From the NCBI GenBank assembly GCA_013178125.1, contig JABLXJ010000012.1:61821-125820 (forward strand): a DNA stretch of 64,000 nt, written 5' to 3'. The stretch comes from Bacillota bacterium. GTDB taxonomy: Bacteria; Bacillota; SHA-98; Ch115; JABLXJ01. This document shows positions 62,643 to 64,000 of the stretch, piece by piece. The position numbers were made by a program, and so were the translations under genes. Below the pieces are notes generated by a model. It was not told where the DNA came from and ran no database searches. It worked only from the letters and a program-made list of their open reading frames with translations. Each line of letters begins with the position of its first letter. Within the stretch, counting starts at the first letter, position 1.

Positions 62643-63577
62643 GTGAGGCTCCCTCGAAGATTGTTCCCATTATCATTCTCAATAGCGCTATTCGTCTTTT
62701 TGTTTGCAGGACTGTGTCCGGCTGTGTCAGCAGATGCGGGTGAACAGGGGGATATAATAGCGAAATTAAGCATAGACCTTAATAATGACGGTTATAACGA
62801 GAATATAGAAATTCTAAGAACTTCAGATATCGATATGTCCGTCAGATTAATACGGGGCACGAAAAATGGGCAGATTACTGATCTGTCCGAGGAACTACCT
62901 TTTGAACATCTTGCTGGCTTAACCGTCTACCCAATAATGGGAGCCACATACCCTCATGCGGTTGTCATTCAAGGTACTGCTGGGGCGCACCGATCATTTC
63001 TCAATGTTTATTATATCGGCGAAGATGGTAGGTTCTCAAAACTCTTCGAATGCAGCGGGGATGGTGGGGCCTCTCTCTTCGGCCCATTAGCGGGCGGTGG
63101 GTATGGGATAATGGTATGCAGTCGTTTATACGATACCTTGAATCGAGACGAAACCAAGTATTACCATTGGGATGGAAGTGAGTTTGTACTAGTCCGCAGG
63201 GAAATAGGATACCATTTTACGGGCAAGTTCGTGTACCCTAGAGATCCTGAGACCGTTGCAGCTGCATACGTCGAGGCAGCGGTATTAATCTAGACCATGA
63301 GTTGAAGCAATATATCGGAGCACGCTTTGATGATGAACGAGTCCGGCTTGAACGCCTCGGAGACTTGCTTCATAAACGCTTTGGTGATTTCACAGGAATA
63401 TGTGTCTCGACCCCGAGCGAACTGAAATCGCCAGGGTCGTGGGCCTCCAAATCCTACACTCTACCTGTGACATTTTTTTATGAGGATGCTGTATCTAAGG
63501 AGGCTTCTCTGTTAGTTGAGCTCGATAAAGATGAATCTGGCTCATGGAGGATAATCGACGTCGAAATCTCCGGCTAA
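62643..63577 (+). pseudogene. Secreted protein of unknown function, reading frame broken near its middle
   Basis: The first part (62643-63293, 216 codons from GTG, 9 bases after AAGGAG) has a signal peptide (FSIALFVFLFAGLCPAVSA) and an EF-hand-like DLNNDGYNENIE, as in FG-GAP/VCBS-type extracellular proteins. It stops just after AAAYVEAAVLI. The next frame continues without a gap as LDHELKQYIGARFDDERVRL and ends at 63577 with SWRIIDVEISG. The joint product would be about 310 residues. A one-base change near 63280-63292 explains both. Sequencing error, true pseudogene or two separate genes remain possible. No homologue recognised. Confidence 0.6.
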
Positions 63578-63651
63578 CCCATTGACTTGGCCCCTATTGT
63601 GCTGCGATGAAGCCGAAGGAGAGATGCATGAGCTGAGTAAGCGCTAACCAG

Positions 63652-63691
63652 CCTGAAGCTATGTTTCAGGGATCCCCGGAATCTATTCCGG
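63652..63691 (+). other. Two adjacent hairpins before the serpin gene
   Basis: CCTGAA/TTCAGG (63652-63657, 63665-63670) and CCGGAA/TTCCGG (63676-63681, 63686-63691) follow each other about 100 bases upstream of the serpin start. Neither has a U-tract. Possibly leader RNA structure; unassigned. Confidence 0.35.
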
Positions 63692-63787
63692 AGAGGAGGT
63701 CACCTGGCAGGGAAAATACGAGAAAACGCGAACAACCCATCAGAATCCTATATAGAGCGCCGTAAAAACAGAAAGCGAGGCTAAAAG

Positions 63788-64000
63788 ATGAAAAGACGAT
63801 TTGTAGTTTTGGGAGTCACCCTCTTGTTGGTATGCGCCCTAGCAGCGGTATTCTCCGGTTTTGGCATGAGAGCGTCCGCCATAGACAAAGCAGATATCGA
63901 TTCCATTGTCGCAGAGAATAATTCCTTTGCCTTTGATCTCTACAGGCAACTCGCAAAAGATAAGGGCAACCTCTTCTTCTCACCATACAGCATCTCCTCC
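63788..64000 (+). CDS. Serpin family protein, 5' part only
   Basis: 71 codons are present before the window ends. A signal peptide (MKRRFVVLGVTLLLVCALAA, with a small-residue site near MRASA) is followed by NNSFAFDLYRQLAKDKGNLF and FSPYSISS, the classic start of the serpin fold (helix A and strand 6B). Serpins trap serine or cysteine proteases by a suicide mechanism; here the protein would act outside the cytoplasm. The reactive-site loop lies beyond base 64000, so inhibitory function cannot be judged. ATG is 7 bases after GAGG. Confidence 0.88.
   Translation, partial: MKRRFVVLGVTLLLVCALAAVFSGFGMRASAIDKADIDSIVAENNSFAFDLYRQLAKDKGNLFFSPYSISS

Overview
The window looks like a chromosome segment of a fairly GC-rich member of the Bacillota (Firmicutes). 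The main evidence is one long leftward (minus-strand) block joining the beta, str, S10, spc and alpha ribosomal operons. It also holds DapG-type aspartokinase, zinc-binding forms of S14, L36 and L33, an L7Ae-like protein next to rpsL, a KOW protein between map and infA, an energy-coupling-factor (ECF) module beside truA/rplM/rpsI, and a CwlD/GerM-type amidase that implies sporulation. A 507-residue protein with a signal peptide, beta-strand-rich sequence and a terminal phenylalanine resembles an outer-membrane barrel, so a spore-forming diderm lineage (Limnochordia- or Negativicutes-like) is a reasonable inference, not a proof.

Layout. 1-3.3 kb: the 5' part of a sugar-type ABC ATPase gene and the porin-like gene. 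3.7-13.4 kb: an arginine operon, argC-argJ-argB-argD-argF-argG-argH, followed by dapG, with ARG-box-like sites upstream. 13.9-17.1 kb: a NifV-like homocitrate/isopropylmalate synthase gene with LeuC- and LeuD-like dehydratase genes. 17.3-18.4 kb: a divergent membrane flippase-like gene. 18.5-24 kb: the AmmeMemoRadiSam pair (radical SAM enzyme plus a MEMO-AMMECR1 fusion), an amidase-GerM fusion, a methyltransferase and an unrecognised conserved protein. 24.2-61.3 kb: rpsI and rplM, truA, ecfT-ecfA2-ecfA1, rplQ, rpoA, rpsD, rpsK, rpsM, rpmJ, infA, KOW protein, map, adk, secY, the spc and S10 clusters, tuf, fusA, rpsG, rpsL, L7Ae-like gene, rpoC, rpoB, rplL, rplJ, rplA, rplK, nusG, secE, rpmG. 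61.5-61.9 kb: tRNA-Tyr, Gly, fMet and Thr in transcription order. 61.9-64 kb: a lower-GC plus-strand region with a probably frameshifted secreted-protein gene and the start of a serpin gene.

The block from the tRNAs to rpsI builds the translation and transcription machinery. Promoters and terminators that can be read directly divide it: a promoter before tRNA-Tyr, one before rpmG, an L10-type leader before rplJ, a terminator plus near-consensus promoter between rplL and rpoB, and a terminator after rpsI. Many starts are TTG or GTG behind strong Shine-Dalgarno (SD) sequences, and several starts given here are moved from the longest open frame for that reason.

The most unusual items are: a palindromic 63-64 bp repeat present twice in opposite orientation with compensatory changes, whose core recurs in the rplJ leader hairpin; a consensus plus-strand promoter inside the rpoB leader; a 137-residue acidic tail on RpoB; the homocitrate-type synthase/dehydratase cluster; and the AmmeMemoRadiSam and CwlD-GerM fusions. 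I did not find a CRISPR array, prophage, insertion sequence or rRNA gene.
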